From NCBI GenBank assembly GCA_016932145.1, contig JAFGDI010000347.1, forward strand, positions 1 to 12,155: a stretch of 12,155 nt of DNA, written 5' to 3'. A model generated the notes under the pieces. It worked only from the letters and a program-made list of their open reading frames with translations. It did no database searches and was not told the DNA's origin. This stretch comes from Sedimentisphaerales bacterium. Its GTDB lineage: Bacteria > Planctomycetota > Phycisphaerae > Sedimentisphaerales > SM23-30. Position numbers and translations under genes: made by a program. Shown here piece by piece: positions 1 to 6,205 of the stretch. Every line of letters starts with the position of its first letter. Positions within the stretch are counted from its first letter, which is position 1.

Positions 1-8
1 CTGGCCTG

Positions 9-18
9 AAGTTAACTT
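9..18. promoter_or_regulatory. 10-bp perfect palindrome upstream of the HTH gene
   Basis: AAGTTAACTT reads the same on both strands and lies 52 bases before the first start codon. It could be an operator half-pair for a dimeric regulator, but a 10-bp AT-rich palindrome can easily occur by chance and no promoter boxes are clear around it. The upstream gene lies outside the window, so this stretch could also be its 3' flank. Confidence 0.15.
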
Positions 19-35
19 AAGCATATATTCTGCTA

Positions 36-54
36 TGCCGGACAAGCACCGGCA
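36..54 (+). promoter_or_regulatory. Small stem-loop abutting the Shine-Dalgarno of the HTH gene
   Basis: TGCCGG (36-41) pairs with CCGGCA (49-54) around a 7-base loop, giving a 6-bp GC-rich stem. The Shine-Dalgarno GGAGG (56-60) begins two bases after the stem, ten bases before the ATG at 71. A stem ending right at the ribosome site could modulate initiation or protect the transcript 5' end. No T-run follows, so it is not a terminator. Confidence 0.3.
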
Positions 55-70
55 CGGAGGACCATAAAAA

Positions 71-1267
71 ATGGCCAAAATGTTCTACTCCATAGAAGAA
101 GTACAAGAAAAGCTCGGCTGTACCGGCGAAAAGATAAAAGAGTTCGTCAAAGAAGGTATGTTGCGTGAGTTCCGTGACGGCATGAAAGTGTTGTTCAAGG
201 TTGACGAAGTTGACTCTCTGGCATCATCATCAGCTCTGTCATCTTCAGATTCCGGAGCTTTGCCGCTGAACGATGAAAACAGTTTTGATGATATGCCGTT
301 AGATCTGGATGGCAGTTCGATTGGTCTGGCACCTTCAGCCAGTAGTGCGGGTGATTCTTTCTCTGATGATAGTGCTGTTGACGATTCGCCTCTTGCTCTT
401 AATGCCAATGATGACATGCTTGCCGGTCTGGACGATGATAATATGCTTGCCGGCAGTTCGATAGGTCTGGCCTCTTCTGGTAGTGGCTATGGTCTTAAAG
501 ATTCAAATGACGATTCGGTTGGTCTGGCCGATCAGATAGATATGGAAGATGCACCGCTTTCCAATGATAAAGATGATACGGTAGTGACCAGTCACGGCAT
601 AGACGCCCTGGAAGATACCGAGATGGATATGGATGTTGACCCGCTGGCACAGACCAAGATATCTTCTCCCTTTGCTATTGAAGATGATGAGATATCAATA
701 GACCCAAGCAGTAGTGGCAGTGGTTTGCTCGATCTGTCGCGTGAAGCTGACGATACCAGTCTGGGTGCAGACATACTCAAAGATATTTATTCTTCAGATG
801 ATCTGGGTGATGCCGATGATGCACCAGTGTTGCAGGCAGCAGCAGATGAAGATGAGCCAGAAGAGGCAAGTAGTGTCAGCAGTTATCAGGAATCTGTTTC
901 TGCTGCTTCTGATAATGTTGCAGCTCCCGTTATGGTGATGCGTGGCCCTCAGATATATGACCCGACCAGTGGCGTTTTTGGCTTTATGCTCGTAGTAGCC
1001 TTTATTATGCTTTTCTATTTTGTTATAAACGCCTCAGTTTATGTAACTGGTATTCAGCCATCATATCTCAAGGCTGTTAATGATAATATGCTTTATGTCT
1101 CTATTGGTGCAGGGGCTGTTGTTGTGCTTATCGCCTTGTATGGCTTTTTCCTGGCTGGTAACAGCAGTAGCAGGCCGTCAGGGGCGAAAAAGGAAAAGGC
1201 TGAAAAGAAGCCTTCCAAAGCCAAAGAGAGCAAGGTAAAGGCCAAGAAGATCAAGAAGAAAAAATAA
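71..1267 (+). CDS. Membrane-anchored excisionase-type HTH protein with acidic linker
   Basis: This 398-residue protein has three parts. Residues 4-50 match the HTH_17/MerR-like excisionase fold (FYSIEEVQEKLGC, then a recognition helix and a wing near REFRDGMKVLFK), so DNA binding is plausible. Residues 51-290 are a low-complexity Ser/Asp/Leu linker with a repeated GSSIGLA unit (81-87, 128-134) and a better ordered block, GSGLLDLSREADDTSLGA, at 216-233. Two hydrophobic segments (about 303-324 and 341-362) form a membrane hairpin, followed by a Lys-rich tail (372-398). The start is supported by GGAGG ten bases upstream. The OmpA-like lipoprotein gene follows 81 bases downstream on the same strand. 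From memory, this layout is common in planctomycete genomes and has no assigned function. DNA binding, partners and role are inference; it could equally use the HTH fold for protein contacts at the membrane. Confidence 0.85.
   Translation: MAKMFYSIEEVQEKLGCTGEKIKEFVKEGMLREFRDGMKVLFKVDEVDSLASSSALSSSDSGALPLNDENSFDDMPLDLDGSSIGLAPSASSAGDSFSDDSAVDDSPLALNANDDMLAGLDDDNMLAGSSIGLASSGSGYGLKDSNDDSVGLADQIDMEDAPLSNDKDDTVVTSHGIDALEDTEMDMDVDPLAQTKISSPFAIEDDEISIDPSSSGSGLLDLSREADDTSLGADILKDIYSSDDLGDADDAPVLQAAADEDEPEEASSVSSYQESVSAASDNVAAPVMVMRGPQIYDPTSGVFGFMLVVAFIMLFYFVINASVYVTGIQPSYLKAVNDNMLYVSIGAGAVVVLIALYGFFLAGNSSSRPSGAKKEKAEKKPSKAKESKVKAKKIKKKK
311..471 (+). repeat. Two imperfect 20-bp direct repeats inside the HTH-protein linker
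   Basis: GGCAGTTCGATTGGTCTGGC (311-330) and a copy differing at one base (452-471) both encode GSSIGLA. A second pair built on ATGCTTGCCGG lies at about 416-426 and 443-453, and a degenerate third GGTCTGGCC copy is near 519-530. The linker seems to have grown by internal duplication; these are coding repeats, not a mobile or CRISPR repeat. Confidence 0.6.
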
Positions 1268-1296
1268 AGCAGAGTTAAAGCTTAAATTTGAAAAAA

Positions 1297-1314
1297 ACCG
1301 AATTTTAATTCGGT
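1297..1314. promoter_or_regulatory. Inverted repeat between HTH gene and OmpA-like gene
   Basis: ACCGAATT and AATTCGGT are separated by two T residues, so the element is symmetric and could fold as a 7-bp stem with a 4-base loop. A run of seven A residues precedes it and no T-run follows. As RNA from the plus strand it is therefore a poor terminator, though it would read as one on the minus strand, where no gene ends. An operator or transcript-processing site is equally possible. Confidence 0.3.
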
Positions 1315-1348
1315 AAAAGATATAAAACCTCACGAAAGGATTATTACG

Positions 1349-2275
1349 ATGAAATTCAGAGCCTTAATGTCGATAACCGCCGGTCTGCTGACCATAGCCA
1401 CTTTGAGTGGTTGTATCTCTCGGAATGAATACGAAGATTGTGCCCGGAGAAATGATGTTCTCAAAGAGAGAATAAACACTCTGGAGTCAGAACAGGATAT
1501 CTGGCGGAGAAATGTTGAGAAATGTCAGTCAGAAAATGATGTACTTCGTACTCTGGCCGATGCTAACCAGAAAAAGGTTAATTTGCTTTTAGGTCAGAAT
1601 GAAGATCAGCAAAAGACGATCAACGATCTGGCTAATATGGTCGGTCAGAACGCATTGCCAGTTAGTCTGTCAACAGCATTGTCTGCCTGGGCCGATAGTT
1701 CAGATATGGTTGACTTTGATGAAAAGACCGGCATGGTAAAACTCAAGAGTGACCTTACCTTTGATAAGGGTGAAGATTCTGTTCAGGCGGCCGCTCGTGA
1801 AGCCCTGATGAACTTCAGTAAGATCATTAACAGTCAGGATGCCCAGGCATTTGATATCGCTATCGTTGGCCATACCGATGATATTGCTATCTTGAAGCCG
1901 GAAACTCGCGTTAAGCATCCTACTAACTGGCATCTGTCAGCTCATCGTGCTATCTCTGTAGAGAAGATACTGGCCTCTGGCGGTGTGAGTGAAAAGCGTA
2001 TGATAGTAGCAGGTTTTGGTGAACATCGTCCGGTAGCCGCTAATGCCCCGGGTAATCGCGGTAATGAAAAGAACCGCAGAGTTGAAATTTACATTATGCC
2101 CGCCAAGAGCATATTTGTATCACCTAACCATATTGAATCTGAGCCGGTTCCTGCCGTTTTGCCGGTAGCTGATACCAGGCCGGTAGTTGGTCAGGCTGTA
2201 GCTGATAGTGTTAAGTCTGCCAGTGATCGTGCAGAAGAAGCAGCAAAGGCTATTGATGCAGCAAATGCTCAATAA
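1349..2275 (+). CDS. OmpA/Pal-family peptidoglycan-binding lipoprotein
   Basis: A 308-residue predicted outer-membrane lipoprotein. Residues 1-21 form a signal peptide with the lipobox LSGC, so Cys22 should be lipidated. The residue after it is Ile, not an inner-membrane-retention Asp. Residues 28-98 are charged and heptad-like, probably a coiled coil. The OmpA C-terminal domain spans about 125-250, with GHTDD at 174-178, the peptidoglycan-contact motif NWHLSAHRA at 193-201 and NRRVEI at 242-247. The family anchors the outer membrane to the cell wall, or forms stator-like wall anchors as in MotB. A Pro/Val-rich then Ala-rich, charged tail (251-308) extends past the domain. The Shine-Dalgarno GAAAGGA (1334-1340) supports the ATG. 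It follows the HTH membrane protein and is closed by a strong terminator. No TolB/YbgF or motility genes are in view, so I do not call it Pal or MotB. Confidence 0.9.
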   Translation: MKFRALMSITAGLLTIATLSGCISRNEYEDCARRNDVLKERINTLESEQDIWRRNVEKCQSENDVLRTLADANQKKVNLLLGQNEDQQKTINDLANMVGQNALPVSLSTALSAWADSSDMVDFDEKTGMVKLKSDLTFDKGEDSVQAAAREALMNFSKIINSQDAQAFDIAIVGHTDDIAILKPETRVKHPTNWHLSAHRAISVEKILASGGVSEKRMIVAGFGEHRPVAANAPGNRGNEKNRRVEIYIMPAKSIFVSPNHIESEPVPAVLPVADTRPVVGQAVADSVKSASDRAEEAAKAIDAANAQ

Positions 2276-2310
2276 GTTGAGGGTGCAGGCAATTTAACAA
2301 TAAGAATAAA

Positions 2311-2345
2311 CAAAAGGCAGGAGTAATATCCTGCCTTTTGCTTTT
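2311..2345 (+). terminator. Strong intrinsic terminator after the OmpA-like gene
   Basis: A perfect 12-bp stem, CAAAAGGCAGGA (2311-2322) and TCCTGCCTTTTG (2329-2340), encloses the loop GTAATA. The T-rich tract TTTTGCTTTT follows the top of the descending arm. It ends the HTH/OmpA unit 36 bases after the OmpA stop codon. Its foot lies only 21 bases before the next start codon at 2362. The A-rich ascending arm gives it some activity on the minus strand as well. Confidence 0.85.
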
Positions 2346-2361
2346 AGTGCAGGTAGATTAA

Positions 2362-3939
2362 ATGAGTGGTGTAAGTTCTGGTAAATTTGTATTAAGTATT
2401 TTACTGTTGTGGTTTGTTTTATATATACCGTCGCTGGGTCATGCTGAGCTCAAGGGTGAAGAGGGTCGCAGGGCTATGCCGGGCATTCAGATGTTACAGA
2501 CCGGTAATTGGCTGATACCGCATATTGGCGGTGAACCATATTTTAACAAGCCCCCCATGACAAACTGGCTGGTAGCGATGTCAGTGCGGTTATGTGGTAG
2601 TGTGTCGGAATTTTCAGTTCGTCTGCCCGCTGCCATATTTGTCTTGATTTTAGCTTTGGTACTCATCATTACGCCCACTTCATTGCCTTTGTTATTACGA
2701 TTTCTGGCTGCCATACTATTTCTCACTTGTTTTACTACTATAGAAAAAGGTCGGGTAATAGAGATTGAAGGTCTCTTGCTGTCATTAACTGGTCTGACCT
2801 GTTTTTGGTGGTTATTTTGTGTAATTGATAGTCGGTCACCGCTACTGTCGTTTTCAGTGCCGGCGTTAGCAATGTCAGTAGCATTGCTGATGAAAGGGCC
2901 GGTGGCCTATCTGCCTTTTTATTGTCTGCTGCTTGGTGTATATATTCATACTAAAGACAGAAAATATATAATCTCATGGTCACATTTGTTCTTTTTGCTC
3001 TTTTCTCTGGCAGCACTTTATAGCTGGTATCAGGCAGTAGATAATAGCGGTATGGCCGATAAACTGGCTCGGACGGCAAAACAACAGATGGGGGGCAGAG
3101 TCATGCCCGAAGAGATAGATTGGGGTAATTGGTTTGAGACAGCGATATTATCACCCAGAATATTTCTGCCCTGGCTTTTGCTTTTGCCTTGTTGCTGGCA
3201 GAAGAAATATATTGTTAATATTCCCGGCGAACATTTGCAGTTTTATTTTGGCCTTCGTACTGCTCTGGTAATAGCACTTATTGTTCATAATGCCTTCCCC
3301 GGTACAATGACCAGATATTCTATGCCGACTGTTCCTCTGGCTATGCTGCTTTTAGCGTGGGCTTTATATTATAATAAAGCATTAGAGTCGGCCGATAAAT
3401 ACTGGAGTGGATTATTAACTCTTTTGCTTTATGCCAGCCCGGCAACTGCGGCCGCTGTGGCATTCAGGTATGGTTATAATTTTATATCGCTGACTACCCT
3501 GTTCTTTGTAGTTTTATTATCGATTATAATATTAAGGGGTAAGCTGTTCAGACGGGCTAAAACAGAGTTGGTCTTGCTCACAGCTATATTGATCGCTATG
3601 GGGGTTAATATATATACTTCGGCCAGTACGCTTATTGACCTTGACCCTTATAGTCGTCGCGAAACGGCTGATGCTATAGAAAATGTCATTCCCGATGATA
3701 AGCAACTTTATATCTGCAATCCCGGCTATCAGCCATTTGTGTTTTATCTCGACAGCCAAAAATATCACTATATTGCAGCAGAGGCAATTTTGGCAGAGCG
3801 GCCGGAATATCTTCTCATTCGTGAAGGCGATTATCAGGCACTGGCTCTGGAAGTCCAGACAGGCAGTATGTCTTATGCTATTGTTCTTGATTTTATCTAT
3901 AGAGAAAACGGCAGATTTCTTTTACTCAGAAGCAATTGA
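2362..3939 (+). CDS. GT39/ArnT-like polytopic membrane glycosyltransferase
   Basis: A 525-residue integral membrane protein of the GT39 (ArnT/PMT) superfamily. These enzymes move a sugar from a polyprenyl-phosphate donor to lipid A, protein or another acceptor on the outer face of the inner membrane. After a first membrane segment (about 9-27), the catalytic loop contains GEEGRRAMPG (32-41) and GEPYFNKPPMTNWL (57-70), matching the ArnT pattern of an acidic pair followed by a YF-KP motif. KGRVIEIEGLLLSLTG (129-144) is another family-like block. Some ten further hydrophobic segments follow, then a small soluble domain (about 428-525). The usual Asp-Glu pair is Glu33-Glu34 here. The ATG has only a weak AGG (2351-2353) upstream. 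Its likely partners, GT2 and LAB_N, lie convergently downstream. The sugar and acceptor cannot be read from the sequence, so the name ArnT is not applied. Confidence 0.88.
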   Translation: MSGVSSGKFVLSILLLWFVLYIPSLGHAELKGEEGRRAMPGIQMLQTGNWLIPHIGGEPYFNKPPMTNWLVAMSVRLCGSVSEFSVRLPAAIFVLILALVLIITPTSLPLLLRFLAAILFLTCFTTIEKGRVIEIEGLLLSLTGLTCFWWLFCVIDSRSPLLSFSVPALAMSVALLMKGPVAYLPFYCLLLGVYIHTKDRKYIISWSHLFFLLFSLAALYSWYQAVDNSGMADKLARTAKQQMGGRVMPEEIDWGNWFETAILSPRIFLPWLLLLPCCWQKKYIVNIPGEHLQFYFGLRTALVIALIVHNAFPGTMTRYSMPTVPLAMLLLAWALYYNKALESADKYWSGLLTLLLYASPATAAAVAFRYGYNFISLTTLFFVVLLSIIILRGKLFRRAKTELVLLTAILIAMGVNIYTSASTLIDLDPYSRRETADAIENVIPDDKQLYICNPGYQPFVFYLDSQKYHYIAAEAILAERPEYLLIREGDYQALALEVQTGSMSYAIVLDFIYRENGRFLLLRSN

Positions 3940-4248
3940 AGTGTTATTACGGTTGTTTTTAGATATGAGCATAAGGTTGCGGATATATACTATATTATTG
4001 AAAAGATGCCCCAGTATGAATATAGGGTCTTTTCTGCCTACTGAATATATGAGCAGTCCGGTACTGCCTATCATACTGAGATACCAGAATGCTACAGGCA
4101 CTACGCTTTGTTTTTTTACTTCAGAGACCAGCCACTGGACCAGGAATCTCAGGAAAAAGCAGGTTTGTGCTATGGCCCCCAAAATGAGCCAGGCATCGCA
4201 TTTGGTCAACATTTCTTTCAGATATTGTTCCATTATTGTGGCTTTCAC
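3922..4248 (-). CDS. LAB_N (lipid A biosynthesis N-terminal domain) small membrane protein
   Basis: A 108-residue protein with three hydrophobic segments (about 18-40, 48-69, 75-94) that is almost wholly one LAB_N domain. Diagnostic blocks are FFLRFLVQWLVSE (31-43), SVVPVAFWYLSMIGS (48-62), GRKDPIFILGH (71-81) and YIRNL (88-92). In some bacteria this domain is fused to lipid-A-disaccharide synthase LpxB; here it stands alone with no LpxB part, so it is not itself that enzyme. It lies three bases after the GT2 stop codon on the same strand, so the two are probably co-transcribed. Its 3' end overlaps the convergent GT39 gene by 18 bp. The first in-frame start is GTG at 4248; ATG at 4233 is an alternative, and neither has a clear Shine-Dalgarno. 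Known fold relatives are small PQ-loop/MtN3-type membrane proteins, so a transport or accessory role is conceivable, but that is inference. Confidence 0.88.
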   Translation of the reverse strand: MKATIMEQYLKEMLTKCDAWLILGAIAQTCFFLRFLVQWLVSEVKKQSVVPVAFWYLSMIGSTGLLIYSVGRKDPIFILGHLFNNIVYIRNLMLISKNNRNNTSIASE

Positions 4249-4251
4249 TGT

Positions 4252-5001
4252 TTATTCAGATTCAGTATTTATACAGACCTCAGTAGCATCGTAAGAGAAA
4301 TTTCTGCTTTGCATCCATCTGATAGCAAAGCAGTCTCTGAATGCTTTAAATATTCTGTTCCATAATCCATATTTTGCCACCCCGGCAGTTCTTCGCCGAT
4401 GATTGACTGGTATCTCATTGACCGTATAGCCCTGCATCTTTACCAAAGTTGGCAAAAAACGATGCATACCGGTGAATAATTTTATATTATCCATACATTC
4501 GCGTCTGAACACTTTCAGGCCGCAGGCAGAATCGTGAATATTTTCGTGAGTCAGCCAGTTCCGAACGCCATTGGCAACCCTGGTAGAGATAAGCCTGAGC
4601 CAGGGGTCGTTTCGGTCTTTACGCCAGCCATTGACCATGTCACACTGACCAGATATGACTAATTCCAGCATTCGCGGTATTTCTGCCGGGTCATTTTGCA
4701 GGTCAGCGTCCAGCATGGCTATATATTTACCACGCGAATGTCTTATTGCGGCATCCAGAGCAGCGGTTTGACCTGTTCTCTTGCTTAAGTCTATTACCCT
4801 CAAGTTCTTATGTGATTCTTGCAGTTCTTTTAATACCGTCAGAGTGTTATCTGTGGAACAGTCATTAGCAATGACTATTTCAAATCTCCCATTCAGGTCT
4901 TTACATGCATTTTCTATTTCGTTAACCAGTGACCTTATATTATCTTGCTCATTAAAAGCGGGAGATACTATTGACAGTAGTAGTTTTTGTGTTTTTTCCA
5001 T
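4252..5001 (-). CDS. GT2 polyprenyl-phosphate sugar transferase (DPM-synthase-like)
   Basis: A 249-residue soluble glycosyltransferase family 2 enzyme with the GT-A fold. Numbering from the ATG at 5001, it shows SIVSPAFNEQDNI near the N terminus, ANDCSTDNT (45-53), the metal/nucleotide-binding DAD at 98-100 within MLDADLQNDP, the acceptor-region block DSACGLKVFRRE (157-168), and HRRRTAGVAKYG (201-212), equivalent to the R-x-x-G-x-S/A-K-Y-G end of DPM1/ArnC-type enzymes. Such enzymes transfer a sugar from a nucleotide sugar to undecaprenyl or dolichyl phosphate. The two C-terminal membrane helices seen in ArnC/GtrB are absent. An upstream TTG (5028) is in frame, but the ATG starts right before the domain and has GGA just upstream. 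A good promoter candidate lies at 5050-5077. It leads the GT2/LAB_N pair. The sugar is unknown. Confidence 0.9.
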   Translation of the reverse strand: MEKTQKLLLSIVSPAFNEQDNIRSLVNEIENACKDLNGRFEIVIANDCSTDNTLTVLKELQESHKNLRVIDLSKRTGQTAALDAAIRHSRGKYIAMLDADLQNDPAEIPRMLELVISGQCDMVNGWRKDRNDPWLRLISTRVANGVRNWLTHENIHDSACGLKVFRRECMDNIKLFTGMHRFLPTLVKMQGYTVNEIPVNHRRRTAGVAKYGLWNRIFKAFRDCFAIRWMQSRNFSYDATEVCINTESE

Positions 5002-5031
5002 AATCCATATTCTAATCTGTGATAACAAGAT

Positions 5032-5059
5032 TTGACAATTTAAGTGTGTATTTTATGGT
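5032..5059 (+). promoter_or_regulatory. Candidate sigma70-type promoter toward the DUF362 gene
   Basis: TTGACA (5032-5037, a perfect -35 box) is followed after 16 bases by TATGGT (5054-5059, four of six to TATAAT). It would give a leader of roughly 95 bases before the GTG at 5161. The weak -10 makes it uncertain, and planctomycete promoters do not always follow this consensus. Confidence 0.3.
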
Positions 5060-5077
5060 GTGAGAAATGAATATCAA
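5050..5077 (-). promoter_or_regulatory. Candidate sigma70-type promoter for the GT2/LAB_N pair
   Basis: On the minus strand TTGATA (5077-5072) and TAAAAT (5055-5050) are each five of six to consensus, with a 16-base spacer. The -10 lies 48 bases before the GT2 ATG at 5001. Its -10 shares two positions with the -10 of the opposing plus-strand candidate. Confidence 0.45.
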
Positions 5078-5160
5078 ACCAAATTTAAAATAATTTCGTT
5101 CATTTAAAGATAAATGGCCAAATCTCAATAATTTCAGAACTATAGCCGATATATGTAGTT

Positions 5161-6144
5161 GTGTGTAATAGTAAAAAAAATAAGTTTGTTGGCCTTATGA
5201 TAATACTGACCCTGTGTATGGCTGTTTTAAGTTGCTATGGCCAGATCAAGTACCGTCGGGCGATCGATGATCCGTTAGGTCAGCAGAGAAGTTTCGTTTA
5301 TGATATTTTTGGCGAGTTTGTCATTCGTGGCCCCAAGATCCATCAGCCCAGTCTGAGAAAGATACTCAATACAGGCGTTAAGAAGATCACCGGCATAAAC
5401 AATTCGGCTCAGGCCTGGCAGTCTATCCTGCACAAAGATGATGTAATTGGAATTAAGTTTTGTCCGGAGGGCGGCCGTCATTTGGCGACCAATACCGAGG
5501 TTTGTGCCGTTTTGCTTCGCATACTTTATTCGCTGGACTTTAAGCCCGAGCAGATAATGGTAATAGGTCTGGAGAAGATGCCGGAGGAGGCTCAGGGGAC
5601 AATGCCCTGGAAATACGGCTGGCAGTCAGAGCCGGTCTATCTTGGTTCTGAAAAAGAGTATCTGGCCACCTGGCTGTCACAGGTTACGGCTATAATTCAT
5701 ATACCTTCGGCAATGGATGATAATATAACCGGCATACGCGGTGCCATTGCCGATATGGCCTATTCTGCGGTAAAACACCCGGGTAAATATTATCTGTCTC
5801 ATGGAGACCCTTTTGTCGCAGAGATATATCAATTGCCGGAAATACGCGGGAAAATACGCTTAACGATCGTAAATAATTTGCGATCTTTGTTTTATGGCGG
5901 CCCTGATGTAAAACAGCAATTCGTGAGTGAAAATGGCACTTTATTATTCAGTAATGACCCGGTATCATTGGACAGGATCACAGTTGAACTGCTATCTCGC
6001 CAGCGTAAGGAAAATGATCTGCCGGCAGATACCCCGGTCTTCTTAGAGGCTCAGCACCTTATAACCGCCGAAGCTCTTGACCTGGGTTATCAAGACTTGA
6101 ATATGATCGAGTATCGCTGGCTCAATCATGACAAAGATGAATAA
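5161..6144 (+). CDS. DUF362-like predicted lipoprotein
   Basis: A 327-residue protein. Residues 1-24 make a signal sequence (KK, hydrophobic core, VLSC), so Cys25 is a likely lipidation site, though Leu at -2 is not ideal. The rest resembles DUF362: DVIGIKFCPEGGRHLATNTEV (94-114, the family's V-G-I-K-x-N-x-G-G block), IMVIG (132-136), IIHIPSAMDDNITGIRGAIADMA (178-200), the LSHGDPFVAEIYQLPEIRGK region (212-231), YGGPD (245-249) and SNDPVSLD (264-271), which resembles the usual S-x-DPVALD motif. No Cys-rich ferredoxin segment is present, unlike longer DUF362 proteins. The biochemical function of the family is not established. The start is GTG, the first possible in-frame start after a stop at 5143-5145, without a Shine-Dalgarno; the ATG at 5197 would lose the charged n-region. 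mfd follows 61 bases downstream, possibly on the same transcript. Confidence 0.72.
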   Translation: MCNSKKNKFVGLMIILTLCMAVLSCYGQIKYRRAIDDPLGQQRSFVYDIFGEFVIRGPKIHQPSLRKILNTGVKKITGINNSAQAWQSILHKDDVIGIKFCPEGGRHLATNTEVCAVLLRILYSLDFKPEQIMVIGLEKMPEEAQGTMPWKYGWQSEPVYLGSEKEYLATWLSQVTAIIHIPSAMDDNITGIRGAIADMAYSAVKHPGKYYLSHGDPFVAEIYQLPEIRGKIRLTIVNNLRSLFYGGPDVKQQFVSENGTLLFSNDPVSLDRITVELLSRQRKENDLPADTPVFLEAQHLITAEALDLGYQDLNMIEYRWLNHDKDE

Positions 6145-6205
6145 AGAAATGCTGGTTGGAGCAAAAAAAGGTGGAAATTTGACTTTTTGCGTTGAATAAT
6201 AAGTA

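Noticed and set aside
2..67. Open frame ending at TAA 65-67 as the tail of an upstream gene
   Set aside because: 22 codons without motif; another frame has a stop at 7-9 and a third at 18-20, so the end of the upstream gene cannot be chosen from this window.
85..417. 110-codon minus-strand frame opposite the HTH gene
   Set aside because: Ser-rich composition simply mirrors the repetitive Ser/Asp codons of the plus-strand linker.
311..530. Repeated units as a possible CRISPR or tandem-repeat array
   Set aside because: The repeats are few, imperfect, in frame and encode linker residues; there are no uniform spacers and no cas genes.
3922..4248. Fragment of a broken lpxB gene
   Set aside because: The LAB_N domain is complete with its own start and stop, and stand-alone LAB_N proteins are known; no LpxB catalytic remnants lie on either side.
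3683..4294. 203-codon plus-strand frame across the GT39 end and opposite LAB_N
   Set aside because: Its translation shows no family motif, while the two genes it overlaps are well supported by domain motifs. It is an antisense or out-of-frame shadow.
6161..6190. GCAAAAA / TTTTTGC pairing before mfd as a terminator
   Set aside because: Only a 7-bp, almost all A/T stem with a 16-base loop and no following T-run; too weak to call.
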